Shown: positions 7,180 to 14,930 of the stretch, one piece after another
How the letters are laid out: each line of letters begins with the position of its first letter
Position numbering within the stretch: the first letter of the stretch is position 1
Assembly: GCA_964344215.1 (NCBI GenBank)
Contig: CAYFMP010000057.1
Coordinates: forward strand, 1 to 26,187
Direction of reading: 5' to 3'
Source of the DNA: CAYFMP01 sp964344215
GTDB lineage: Bacteria; Pseudomonadota; Alphaproteobacteria; Rhodospirillales; Casp-alpha2
Length of the DNA: 26,187 nt
Notes under the pieces: model-generated
Databases searched by the model: none
Told to the model about the DNA's origin: nothing
What the model saw: the letters and a program-made list of their open reading frames with translations, nothing else
Position numbers and translations under genes: made by a program

Positions 7180-7220
7180 AAGCGGCGTCAACGAATTATT
7201 TCCGCGAAGCGCCGCTTTTT
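7180..7220 (+). terminator. Terminator or attenuator between rpoZ and rsh
   Basis: AAGCGGCG (7180-7187) and CGCCGCTT (7210-7217) form an 8-bp stem with a 22-base loop, running straight into TTTTT (7216-7220). It begins 6 bases after the rpoZ stop. The long loop makes it weaker than a classic terminator, so partial read-through into rsh is plausible. Confidence 0.5.
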
Positions 7221-7246
7221 AGCGAATATCTCACTTGTAGATGCCG

Positions 7247-7274
7247 TCTTCCCTGTTCGGCCGAACAGGGAAGA
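7247..7274. promoter_or_regulatory. Perfect 28-bp palindrome over the rsh ribosome binding site
   Basis: The left arm TCTTCCCTGTTCGG (7247-7260) is followed directly by its exact complement (7261-7274). As RNA it gives a 12-bp stem with a GGCC loop. The right arm contains the only Shine-Dalgarno-like sequence (AGGGAAGA) of rsh, whose ATG is at 7278. As DNA it is a symmetric operator candidate. No T-run follows, so it is not a terminator. Confidence 0.6.
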
Positions 7275-7277
7275 ACC

Positions 7278-9431
7278 ATGATCCGGCAATTCGAACTTGT
7301 CGAAGCGGTCAAAGCATACGATGCGGCGGCCGACGAAGACGCATTGAACCGGGCCTATGTGTTCGCCATGAAAGCGCACGGCGCGCAAAAGCGTGCCTCC
7401 GGCGACCCTTACTTTTCCCATCCCCTGGAAGTTGCCGGTATTCTCACTGAATACAAGGTCGACAGCGCTTCGATCGTAACTGCCCTGCTGCACGACACGA
7501 TCGAGGATACGGATACCGATCTCGCCGACATCGACGAACATTTCGGGGATGAGGTGTCGCGTCTGGTCGACGGCGTTACCAAACTAACGCGGATCGAGTT
7601 TCAGTCCGATCAAACGAAACAGGCCGAGAATTTCCGGAAGTTGGTTCTCGCCATGTCGGAAGACATTCGCGTCCTGCTGGTCAAGCTGGCCGACCGCCTG
7701 CACAACATGCGCACCCTGCGGTTCATCGGCAATCCGGACAAGCGCCGCCGGATCGCCATGGAAACCATGGATATCTACGCCCCTCTGGCGGAGCGGATCG
7801 GTATGCAGGAAATGAAGACGGAACTCGAGGACCTAGCCTTTGCCGAGCTCAATCCCGACGCCCGCAACTCGATCCTGAAACGTCTGGAGTTCCTGCGCGA
7901 ACAGGGGACAGGGCTGATCGAGAAGGTCATCGCCGAACTGATCCAGGTTCTGGCCGACGAAGGCGTCAAGGCCGACGTGGAGGGCCGAGAGAAAACCCCG
8001 TACTCCGTTTGGAAGAAGATGCAGCACAAGGAGGTCGGTTTCGAACAGCTCTCCGATATCATGGCCTTTCGCATCGTCGTCGGTTCGGTCGAGGACTGCT
8101 ATCGGGCGCTTGGCGTTGCCCACAGCGCCTATCCCGTAGTGCCCGCTCGCTTCAAGGATTACATCTCGACGCCCAAGCCGAACGGCTACAGGTCGTTGCA
8201 CACCGGCGTGTTTGGGCCGGAGCGGCAGCGCGTCGAGTTGCAGATTCGAACCGCCGAGATGCACGAAATAGCGGAACACGGCGTCGCCGCCCACTGGGCC
8301 TACAAGCAAAAAGGCGCGGCCACGGACCGGCCGCAATACCGGTGGCTGCGCGAACTCCTGGATATCCTGGAGCACGCCGCCGGCCCCGAGGAGTTCCTCG
8401 AGCACACCAAGCTCGAGATGTTTCAGGATCAGGTTTTCTGTTTCACGCCGCGCGGCGATTTGATCAACCTGCCGCGTGGGGCGACGCCGGTGGATTTTGC
8501 CTACGCCGTCCATTCCGAGGTCGGAGACCGATGTGTCGGCGCCAAGATCAACGGCCGCATGATGCCGCTGAGAAGCGAACTCAGGAACGGCGATCAGGTC
8601 GAGATCATCACCTCGAAGGCTCAGACGCCCTCTCCGACATGGGAGCGCTTCGTTGTCACCGGCAAGGCCCGATCCCGCATTCGTCGTTTCATCCGGATGC
8701 AGGAACGCGATCAATACCAGCAACTCGGTCGCTCGATCCTCAAGCGGGCCTTTCGGGACGAAGGCTACGAGTATACCGACAAAGGCCTGGCCGGCGTCCT
8801 TCAGGTCTTCGACCAACCTTCCGTCGACGATCTGTGCGCCAAGGTCGGGGCCGGCCACCATACCGCCCGCGAGGTTCTGGAAGCGGTGTTCCCAGGGGTC
8901 CGCAATCGGCGCGACGAGGAGAACATCGTGCCGCTGACCAAGATCCGGCGCCAGCATTCCAAGGTCGACCCGGACGACGACGGCGTTTCGATCAGGGGCC
9001 TCATTCCGGGAATGGCCATGCATTACGCGGGATGTTGTCATCCTTTGCCGGGCGACAGGATCGTCGGCATCGTTACCACTGGCAAAGGCGTCACCATTCA
9101 CACCATCGATTGCGAAACGCTCGAGACCTTCAACGATACACCGGAGCGATGGCTCGACGTATCATGGCACCTGAACGAGGAATCGCCCGAATTCCACGTC
9201 GGCCGGGTGCATCTGACGGTTCTCAATATGCCGGGCAGTCTCGGCGATTTGTCGACGGTGATCGCCAAGAACGACGGCAACATCTCCAACCTCAAGATCA
9301 CCAACCGGTCCAAGGATTTCTTCGACATCCTGATCGATATCGAGGTCAGGGATGTCAGACATCTCACCGACATCATCGCCGCCCTTCGAGCGACCCCGGC
9401 CATCAACTCCGGCGAACGCGCTCGTGGGTAA
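7278..9431 (+). CDS. rsh: Bifunctional (p)ppGpp synthetase/hydrolase (Rel/SpoT homologue)
   Basis: A 717-residue cytoplasmic stringent-response enzyme that makes and degrades (p)ppGpp. The HD hydrolase domain (about 20-160) is intact, with H48 in FSHPL and HDTIED at 72-77. In the synthetase domain (about 235-345), KTPYSVWKKM and RFKD (291-294) are present; the RXKD form marks bifunctional SpoT-type enzymes rather than EXDD RelA. TGS (about 385-447), a conserved-cysteine region (GCCHPLPGD) and a C-terminal ACT domain follow. I chose the ATG at 7278 because homologues begin at MIRQFELV and upstream sequence is not conserved. Its ribosome site lies in a perfect palindrome. It appears to be the only RSH gene here. 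Confidence 0.95.
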   Translation: MIRQFELVEAVKAYDAAADEDALNRAYVFAMKAHGAQKRASGDPYFSHPLEVAGILTEYKVDSASIVTALLHDTIEDTDTDLADIDEHFGDEVSRLVDGVTKLTRIEFQSDQTKQAENFRKLVLAMSEDIRVLLVKLADRLHNMRTLRFIGNPDKRRRIAMETMDIYAPLAERIGMQEMKTELEDLAFAELNPDARNSILKRLEFLREQGTGLIEKVIAELIQVLADEGVKADVEGREKTPYSVWKKMQHKEVGFEQLSDIMAFRIVVGSVEDCYRALGVAHSAYPVVPARFKDYISTPKPNGYRSLHTGVFGPERQRVELQIRTAEMHEIAEHGVAAHWAYKQKGAATDRPQYRWLRELLDILEHAAGPEEFLEHTKLEMFQDQVFCFTPRGDLINLPRGATPVDFAYAVHSEVGDRCVGAKINGRMMPLRSELRNGDQVEIITSKAQTPSPTWERFVVTGKARSRIRRFIRMQERDQYQQLGRSILKRAFRDEGYEYTDKGLAGVLQVFDQPSVDDLCAKVGAGHHTAREVLEAVFPGVRNRRDEENIVPLTKIRRQHSKVDPDDDGVSIRGLIPGMAMHYAGCCHPLPGDRIVGIVTTGKGVTIHTIDCETLETFNDTPERWLDVSWHLNEESPEFHVGRVHLTVLNMPGSLGDLSTVIAKNDGNISNLKITNRSKDFFDILIDIEVRDVRHLTDIIAALRATPAINSGERARG

Positions 9432-9493
9432 GACCCGCGGTTATTGAAGCCGATTGCGGTCGATTTGGCGGATCAACGGCGTATAGTTCCCAG

Positions 9494-10078
9494 ATGTTCA
9501 GGCGACGAAACAAGAGAACGTTCTCCGGTAAGGTCCTGGCCTTCTTTTGGCCGGCCACCGGATGGCGCCGCTCGACCGCTTACACGCTTCACCGTGTCGC
9601 ACGCCTGCCCGGCACGCCCTACAGCATCGCCGCCGGATTTGCCTGTGGAGCAGCAATGTCGTTCACGCCTTTCGTCGGTCTGCACTTCCTGTTGTCGGCA
9701 ATACTGGCTTGGCTCATTCGTGCCAATGTGGTGGCGTCGGCGCTCGGAACCGCGGTCGGAAATCCATGGACGTTTCCGTTCATCTGGGTCTGGATTTACG
9801 AGCTTGGACACTGGATGGGGGTCGGCGAGGATGTCGAAAATATCGAAACCCTGGATTTCAGCGCCATTTTCGGCAGAATACTCGAAGCTACGTTGAACGG
9901 CGACGTCGACGCCATCTCGGCTTCGGCGGGGCCGGTTTTTTCGCCGATGCTGCTGGGCAGCTTCCCGACTACGATCATAGTTTGGATCGTATTCTATGTG
10001 CCGTTACGCAAGCTCGTCGAGGAATACCAGATCAGACGCGCTCGGAAGCGGGCGCGATTGAAGGAGGAGACGAAATGA
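9494..10078 (+). CDS. DUF2062 membrane protein
   Basis: A 194-residue protein of the DUF2062 family, inner-membrane proteins of unknown function. The start MFRRRNKR is basic, as usual in the family. The GTPYSIAAGFACGAAMSFTPFVGLHF core and the GNPWTFPFIW motif (89-98) are characteristic. Hydrophobic segments are at about 45-75, 80-103 and 150-170, followed by a highly basic C-terminal tail (KRARLKEETK). There is no clear Shine-Dalgarno before the ATG, 62 bases after the rsh stop. Its stop codon overlaps the pdxJ start (ATGA), indicating translational coupling. The rsh - DUF2062 - pdxJ order suggests shared expression, not a known shared function. Confidence 0.88.
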   Translation: MFRRRNKRTFSGKVLAFFWPATGWRRSTAYTLHRVARLPGTPYSIAAGFACGAAMSFTPFVGLHFLLSAILAWLIRANVVASALGTAVGNPWTFPFIWVWIYELGHWMGVGEDVENIETLDFSAIFGRILEATLNGDVDAISASAGPVFSPMLLGSFPTTIIVWIVFYVPLRKLVEEYQIRRARKRARLKEETK

Positions 10079-10830
10079 GCGGACATCTTCGTCTGGGCGT
10101 GAACATCGATCATGTCGCCACCATTCGCAATGCACGTGGCGGCATCCATCCCGATCCAGTTCGGGCAGCCAAGCTCGCCGAGGCCGCCGGCGCCGACGGG
10201 ATCACCGCGCATCTGCGCGAAGACCGCCGTCATATTTCGGACGACGACATCACCCGCCTGACAGATGAATTGGCCGTTCCCTTGAACCTGGAGATGGCTG
10301 CCACGGACGAAATGATGGATATCGCGCTTCGGCATAGGCCGCATGCCGCCTGTCTGGTTCCCGAAAAGCGCGAGGAACGGACGACCGAAGGCGGGCTCGA
10401 TGTCGTCGGCGGACACAACCATCTGGCTCCCTTCGTTAAAACCCTGAGCGAGGCAGGAATCCGGGTCTCCATGTTCATCGAACCGACTCCGGCGCAGTTG
10501 CAGGCGGCGGCGGATATCGGCGCCCCGGTCGTCGAACTTCACGTTGGCGCCTATTGCGATGCCCGACAGGTGGAGCGGTCGAAGGAATTCGACCGGATAG
10601 CCACCGCCGCGGCGGAAGCCGAACGGCTGGGCCTCGAATGCCACGCCGGCCACGGTCTGACGTTCGACACGGTGGGACCGGTCGCAGCCATCCCCAACAT
10701 CGTCGAGTTGAATATCGGGCACTTTCTCGTTGGCGAGGCGATCTTCGGCGGCTTGGAAAGCAGCATAAAGCGCATGCGGGCGATGATGGACAAAGCCCGT
10801 TCCGACGCCGAAGGGATTCGCTCGGCCTGA
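10075..10830 (+). CDS. pdxJ: Pyridoxine 5'-phosphate synthase
   Basis: A 251-residue TIM-barrel enzyme. It condenses 1-deoxyxylulose 5-phosphate with 3-amino-2-oxopropyl phosphate to pyridoxine 5'-phosphate, the last ring-forming step of DXP-dependent vitamin B6 synthesis. Hallmarks are LGVNIDHVATIRNARG (7-22), the catalytic residues H46 (ITAHLRED), E73 (NLEMA) and H193 (HAGHGLTFD), and ELNIGHFLVGEAI near the end. The AAGGAGG Shine-Dalgarno lies within the end of the DUF2062 gene, and the ATG overlaps its stop by 4 bases. acpS follows after 30 bases, the same pdxJ-acpS pairing as in E. coli. Confidence 0.97.
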   Translation: MSGHLRLGVNIDHVATIRNARGGIHPDPVRAAKLAEAAGADGITAHLREDRRHISDDDITRLTDELAVPLNLEMAATDEMMDIALRHRPHAACLVPEKREERTTEGGLDVVGGHNHLAPFVKTLSEAGIRVSMFIEPTPAQLQAAADIGAPVVELHVGAYCDARQVERSKEFDRIATAAAEAERLGLECHAGHGLTFDTVGPVAAIPNIVELNIGHFLVGEAIFGGLESSIKRMRAMMDKARSDAEGIRSA

Positions 10831-10860
10831 CGGTTCCAAGGTTTATAGGACGGCTCTTGC

Positions 10861-11283
10861 ATGATTCTTGGGATCGGTATCGATCTGTGCGACATCCGGC
10901 GCATCGAGAAATCCCTGCACCGTTTCGGGGGCCGTTTCACGCACCGGCTCTTTTCCGAGAGCGAACGCGCCAAGGCCGAGGACAGGATCCACCCGGCCCG
11001 ATCCTATGCGCAAACCTTCGCCGCCAAGGAGGCCTGCGCCAAAGCCTTGGGCACGGGTATTCGGCAGGGCGTTTTCTGGCGCGACATGGTGGTTCGGAAT
11101 TACCCGTCCGGACAACCTTACATGGTCATAAGCGGTGGTGCGCTGGCCCGGCTGGAGGAACTGACGCCGGATGGTATGACGGCGCGGATCGACGTTTCGC
11201 AGAGCGACGAATACCCGTTCGCCAACGCCGTTGTGGTGATTTCCGCCGTTCCCAGCGATGAAAATCGTCAGGATGCGTCTTGA
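10861..11283 (+). CDS. acpS: Holo-[acyl-carrier-protein] synthase
   Basis: A 140-residue phosphopantetheinyl transferase. It moves 4'-phosphopantetheine from CoA to the serine of acyl carrier protein, making it active for fatty acid synthesis. The magnesium-binding residues are D8 in GIGIDLCDIRRIE and E57 in FAAKEACAKALGTG, the two family signatures. The C-terminal strand DVSQSDEYPFANAVVVIS fits alphaproteobacterial members. The ATG is preceded by AGGA at moderate spacing. It follows pdxJ closely and is presumably in the same transcript. The 92-base gap before lepB contains no clear hairpin. Confidence 0.95.
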   Translation: MILGIGIDLCDIRRIEKSLHRFGGRFTHRLFSESERAKAEDRIHPARSYAQTFAAKEACAKALGTGIRQGVFWRDMVVRNYPSGQPYMVISGGALARLEELTPDGMTARIDVSQSDEYPFANAVVVISAVPSDENRQDAS

Positions 11284-11375
11284 CTCGGCGTGCTTCGGTT
11301 GGCTTGATCACCGTCGCTCGTCTCCGAGGTTTGAGAATCTCCATTCAAATCAATTCGTTTTAAGAAGAATCGCTA

Positions 11376-12110
11376 ATGGACCAAAAGAATCCCGGCGGGT
11401 TCAAGGACACGCTCAAGACCGTTTTTTATGCGATTCTCATCGCGCTCGGCATTCGAACCGTGGCCTACGAGCCCTTCAACATCCCGTCGGGATCGATGAT
11501 CCCGACGCTGTTGATCGGCGACTATCTGTTCGTGTCGAAGTTTTCCTACGGATACAGCCGGTATTCGCTGCCGTTCAGCCTGCCGCTGATACCCGGACGG
11601 ATTTTCTTCACCGAGCCGGAGCGCGGTGATGTCGCCGTTTTCAAGCTGCCGACCGACAACAGTACCGATTACATCAAGCGCATCGTCGGACTGCCGGGTG
11701 ATACCATACAGCTCAAGAACGGCATTCTTCACGTCAACGGCAAGCCGGTAAGGCGTCACCGGACCGAGGACTTCGTCACCATGACCGGACCCGGATCGTT
11801 TCAGCGCATCGCCCGTTTCCAGGAAACGCTACCGAACGACCGCGTGCACGAGATCATCGAATTCACCGACGACAGCATTTTCGATACCACGCCTGTCTAT
11901 ACGGTGCCGGAAGGGCACTATTTCGGCATGGGAGACAATCGCGACCGTTCCCGGGACAGCAGGTTCCTCGACGAGGTCGGGTTTATTCCGAAGGAAAACC
12001 TGGTCGGGCGCGCCGAGATCCTGTTCTTCTCGGTCGACGGCGCCGCCTGGGAATTCTGGAAGTGGCATAAATCCCTCCGTTTCGGGAGGTTCTTTCAGGG
12101 GATTCAATGA
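11376..12110 (+). CDS. lepB: Signal peptidase I
   Basis: A 244-residue inner-membrane serine protease that cleaves Sec and Tat signal peptides on the periplasmic side. One N-terminal membrane anchor (about 12-30) is followed by the catalytic Ser motif IPSGSMIPTLLIGD with nucleophile S40. The general base is K101 in YIKRIVGLPGD, and GMGDNRDRSRDSR is the conserved box near the C-terminus. It is shorter than the E. coli enzyme, with a single anchor, which is typical of alphaproteobacteria. AAGAAG precedes the ATG. Its TGA overlaps the rnc ATG (ATGA). The order lepB-rnc-era matches many proteobacteria. Confidence 0.96.
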   Translation: MDQKNPGGFKDTLKTVFYAILIALGIRTVAYEPFNIPSGSMIPTLLIGDYLFVSKFSYGYSRYSLPFSLPLIPGRIFFTEPERGDVAVFKLPTDNSTDYIKRIVGLPGDTIQLKNGILHVNGKPVRRHRTEDFVTMTGPGSFQRIARFQETLPNDRVHEIIEFTDDSIFDTTPVYTVPEGHYFGMGDNRDRSRDSRFLDEVGFIPKENLVGRAEILFFSVDGAAWEFWKWHKSLRFGRFFQGIQ

Positions 12111-12808
12111 CCGGGAACCGGGAGAAACAGACCACGGGGTTGGCCGATCTTGAAAAGAGGCTCGGTCATGTTTTCGACGATCGAGACCTCATCGGACAAG
12201 CTCTCACCCACTCTTCCGCTACTCGAAACCGCTCTCACTCCAACGAACGTCTTGAGTTCCTCGGCGACAGGGTCCTCGGTCTCGTCATCGCCGAGATGTT
12301 GCTCGATCGCTTTCCCGACGAAGATGAAGGGGCGCTCGGTTATCGCTTGCCGGCGTTGGTGCGGCGCGAAAGCCTGGCCAGGGTAGGGGAGGCGATCGGA
12401 CTGGCCGAGCATATCGTGATGTCCGACGGAGAGGAGGAAACCGGAGGACGTCAGAAGGAAGGGGTTATCGCCGACGCGTGCGAGGCGGTGATCGGCGCTC
12501 TCTTCCTCGACGGCGGCCTGCAAGCGGCGGGCCGGTTCATCGGCGTGCATTGGGAACAACTGATCGGCGAGGACTTGACCCCTCCCAAGGATCCAAAAAC
12601 CGAATTGCAGGAATGGGCGCAAGCGGCTTCGCTTCCGCTACCCGTCTACGAGACCATCGGTCGCCACGGACCCGACCATGCTCCGACGTTTACGGTGTCC
12701 GTATCGGTCGCCGACGGAGAACCCGAATCGGGGGTTGGCACCTCCAAGCAGGCGGCCGAGCAGGCGGCCGCGCAGGCGCTCCTGGCGCGGTTGACAGGCC
12801 ATGAGTGA
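12107..12808 (+). CDS. rnc: Ribonuclease III
   Basis: A 233-residue double-strand-specific endoribonuclease that processes rRNA precursors and some mRNAs. The nuclease domain (about 10-155) contains the signature NERLEFLGDRVLG with E47, E50 and D54; E74, D123 and E126 (IADACEAVIGALFLD) complete the metal site. A double-stranded RNA-binding domain occupies about 162-231, ending GVGTSKQAAEQAAAQALL. The start overlaps lepB by 4 bases and the end overlaps era by 8 bases, so translation of the three is probably coupled. Confidence 0.97.
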   Translation: MTGNREKQTTGLADLEKRLGHVFDDRDLIGQALTHSSATRNRSHSNERLEFLGDRVLGLVIAEMLLDRFPDEDEGALGYRLPALVRRESLARVGEAIGLAEHIVMSDGEEETGGRQKEGVIADACEAVIGALFLDGGLQAAGRFIGVHWEQLIGEDLTPPKDPKTELQEWAQAASLPLPVYETIGRHGPDHAPTFTVSVSVADGEPESGVGTSKQAAEQAAAQALLARLTGHE

Positions 12809-13703
12809 TCCGTCGACACGGGCCGGTTTCGTCGCCATCGTCGGCGCTCCGAACGTCGGCAAGTCGACGCTGCTCAACAGGTTGGTCGGCGCCAAGGTCT
12901 CGATCGTCTCGCCGAAGGTGCAAACCACCCGCAGCCGGGTCCTCGGCATCTGCATCGAAGGCGACACGCAAGTCGTCTTCGTCGATACGCCGGGTATCTT
13001 CCAGCCACGGCGCCGGCTCGACCGTGCCATGGTAGCGGCTGCTTGGGACGGGGCCGGTGACGCCGATAAGGTCTTGTTGCTGGTCGATGCCGATCGCGGC
13101 ATCGACCGCGATACCGAAGCCATCGTCGCCAAACTCAAGGCAAGCGGCCGGACGGCGATTCTCGCCATCAACAAGATCGATATCGTCGACAAACCCAAGC
13201 TTCTCACCCTTGCGGCATCATTGACCGAGTCGGGAACTTTTGCCGAGACCTTCATGATCTCAGCCGAGACCGGAGACGGGGTCGCCGACCTGATGGCCAA
13301 CCTCGCCTCCGGCCTGCCGGAGGGTCCTTGGCTGTTTCCGGAGGACCAACTTTCGGACATGCCCGAGCGACTGTTGGCGGCCGAGATCACGCGCGAAAAA
13401 CTCTACCTCCAACTACACGACGAACTTCCTTACGCGGCCGCCGTGGAAACCGAGGGTTGGGAGCAAAAAGACGACGGCAGTGTCAAGATCGATCAGGTCG
13501 TCTACGTCGAACGGCAGAGCCAGAAAGCCATCGTCGTCGGCAGGGGCGGACGGCGGATCAAGCGGATCGGCGAGGCGGCGCGGAAGGAACTGGAGGAACT
13601 CCTCGAGACCAAGGTTCATCTCTTTCTTTTCGTGAAGGTGCGCGGCAAGTGGGGCGAAGACCCCGAGCGCTACGACGATCTCGGTCTCGACTACAACGTC
13701 TGA
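12801..13703 (+). CDS. era: GTPase Era, 16S rRNA/30S assembly
   Basis: A 300-residue GTPase that binds 16S rRNA and assists 30S ribosomal subunit maturation. The G1 P-loop GAPNVGKST is at 15-23, G2 is around QTTRSR (41-46), G3 DTPG at 62-65, G4 NKID at 124-127, and G5 SAETGDG follows. The C-terminal KH RNA-binding domain (about 205-283) contains AIVVGRGGRRIKRIGEAAR. The length is normal. It overlaps rnc by 8 bases. It is the last gene of the plus-strand run; recO, often its next neighbour in this group, is separated by an inserted minus-strand block. The convergent gap to the amidohydrolase gene is 19 bases. Confidence 0.97.
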   Translation: MSDPSTRAGFVAIVGAPNVGKSTLLNRLVGAKVSIVSPKVQTTRSRVLGICIEGDTQVVFVDTPGIFQPRRRLDRAMVAAAWDGAGDADKVLLLVDADRGIDRDTEAIVAKLKASGRTAILAINKIDIVDKPKLLTLAASLTESGTFAETFMISAETGDGVADLMANLASGLPEGPWLFPEDQLSDMPERLLAAEITREKLYLQLHDELPYAAAVETEGWEQKDDGSVKIDQVVYVERQSQKAIVVGRGGRRIKRIGEAARKELEELLETKVHLFLFVKVRGKWGEDPERYDDLGLDYNV

Positions 13704-13722
13704 ATGCCGGCCTCGACGACGC

Positions 13723-14568
13723 TCACTCCGCCCAGGCCATCCCGCCGCCGCCAAACAGGCGAACCGCGTTGCCATAGGCGATCGCCTTGGCCGTATCCTT
13801 GGGCAGATAGTCGAGCCAGAAGCGATGTTCCCCAACCAGGCTGCGATAGTCGTCCCATCGAGAAGCGACATAGGTGTCGGTGCCGATCATGAAGCGATCC
13901 CGGTGGCGAAGCAGAAGCTGTCGCCACGCTGGATCGAGCCCCTCTGCGCCAAGTACGTCGCCGGCCCGGAAGGAAAGCTCCGTCCAAAGATTTCGGAAGC
14001 GGTCGAGCAACGACCCGATGACCTCCGGCGGCTCGGTCATGCCGGCGTGCGCCCACAGGATTTTCAACCTCGGTTCGCGAACGAACAGAGCTTCGACCTC
14101 GGCGGCACCGGTATGAACGTGAAGAACTATATCCCGGGCGACGGCCATCTCGATGACGCGCTTGACTTCTTCCGTCCCGGTCGCCTCCACCCCGAACAGG
14201 TGAAACTCGCCAATGCCCTTGTAGATGCCTTGCCTCAGTCTCGATTGCAGGTAGCCGGGCGTCGCGTCGTCCCTGAACCAGTTCGAGGAATTGACGCCAT
14301 CGCGGTAAGGCCTCAACACCGGCACGAAGATTTCCGGCTCGAGGCTGTGCAACATCAGGGTTCCATCGTCAGGCGTGCTCGATACCAGGGCCCGCTTGAC
14401 CCCGCTTGTCGTCAGTTTTCTCAGGACCGCCGCCGGAGCATGTTCGTTCCAGGCGCTCGCGCTGTAGTGGACGTGGGTATCGAAGATCGGCAACGGGCCG
14501 TCGGCCCGAGACACCCCCGCCACACAGACCGCGACGACAACCGCCGCCGACCAGTATTTTCGCATCAT
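13723..14568 (-). CDS. Exported amidohydrolase family protein
   Basis: A 281-residue metal-dependent hydrolase of the amidohydrolase-2 TIM-barrel type. The start was set at the ATG at 14568, which follows a GGAGG Shine-Dalgarno by 6 bases and opens a clear Sec signal peptide (basic MMRKYW, hydrophobic 7-19, likely cleavage after VSRA). Metal ligands are visible: H32 and H34 in DTHVHYS, E121 (GIGEFH), H150/H152 (LHVHTG), H174 (WAHAG) and D231 (GTDTY). Periplasmic location is inferred from the signal peptide and is less common for this family. The substrate is unknown. It is transcribed towards era and not obviously coupled to the other genes of the block. Confidence 0.82.
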   Translation of the reverse strand: MMRKYWSAAVVVAVCVAGVSRADGPLPIFDTHVHYSASAWNEHAPAAVLRKLTTSGVKRALVSSTPDDGTLMLHSLEPEIFVPVLRPYRDGVNSSNWFRDDATPGYLQSRLRQGIYKGIGEFHLFGVEATGTEEVKRVIEMAVARDIVLHVHTGAAEVEALFVREPRLKILWAHAGMTEPPEVIGSLLDRFRNLWTELSFRAGDVLGAEGLDPAWRQLLLRHRDRFMIGTDTYVASRWDDYRSLVGEHRFWLDYLPKDTAKAIAYGNAVRLFGGGGMAWAE

Positions 14569-14669
14569 CGACAACCTCCGTCGCCAACGATCATGACACC
14601 GAACACTCCTTTCCAACGACCATTTTGTCCAGGCCACCGAAAAAAATTCGATCCCGCTACATTATAGTA

Positions 14670-14899
14670 TGCACTCCCCTTTCTTATCCCCGGGTTCCAC
14701 AGGGATGTGGATCGAATCCGGGTTGTCGCTCCTGGAGGGCTTGGATACCCTGCACATGGATCCGACAGCGGCGATGGACCGCAAGGAAAGTCAAAGCGAC
14801 TGGATTCAAATCAGATTTCCCAGGGACCCTTCGGGGTATGAAGGAGACCTGATTGGGGAGCGGCCCACCGGGCAACCGGCGGGCCGCTTCTTATTTTGA
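14670..14899 (+). ncRNA. Candidate structured non-coding RNA
   Basis: An intergenic stretch on the plus strand begins after a -10-like TATAGT (14663-14668) and ends in a strong intrinsic terminator (14860-14897). Nested long-range pairings are possible: TCCCC (14687-14691) with GGGGA (14855-14859), continued by GGGTTCC (14692-14698) with GGAGACC (14843-14849, one mismatch). Further in, GAATCC (14714-14719) pairs with GGATTC (14802-14807), and GTCGCT (14725-14730) with AGCGAC (14795-14800). Small apical hairpins also fit. One long interrupted hairpin of about 200 bases resembles 6S RNA architecture, but I do not recognise the sequence. A 76-codon frame crosses it but runs through the terminator, so I do not call it coding. 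Confidence 0.45.
14860..14897 (+). terminator. Strong intrinsic terminator with GCAA loop
   Basis: GCGGCCC (14860-14866) pairs with GGGCCGC (14881-14887). After one A-C mismatch, CCGG (14868-14871) pairs with CCGG (14876-14879), closing a GCAA tetraloop (14872-14875). TTCTTATTTT follows. The T-run is on the plus strand only, so it ends a plus-strand transcript, although both flanking protein genes are on the minus strand. Confidence 0.75.
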
Positions 14900-14930
14900 T
14901 CTGCGTCGTGCCTGTGCGACGGAAGCGGCG

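Noticed and set aside
7247..7274. The rsh palindrome as a transcription terminator
   Set aside because: No T-run follows on either side, and the ATG comes 3 bases later; a regulatory hairpin or operator fits better.
8009..9493. Long upstream extension in the DUF2062 reading frame
   Set aside because: It is out of frame with the conserved rsh gene. Family members start at MFRRR, so the ATG at 9494 was used.
14569..14637. A longer start for the amidohydrolase at 14637
   Set aside because: The extra 23 residues are basic and unconserved, and they would bury the signal peptide; the ATG at 14568 has a GGAGG site at proper spacing.
14669..14899. A 76-residue protein across the RNA candidate
   Set aside because: Its last codons run through the strong terminator hairpin and T-run, the start has no Shine-Dalgarno, and the segment has long-range complementarity that fits RNA structure better.
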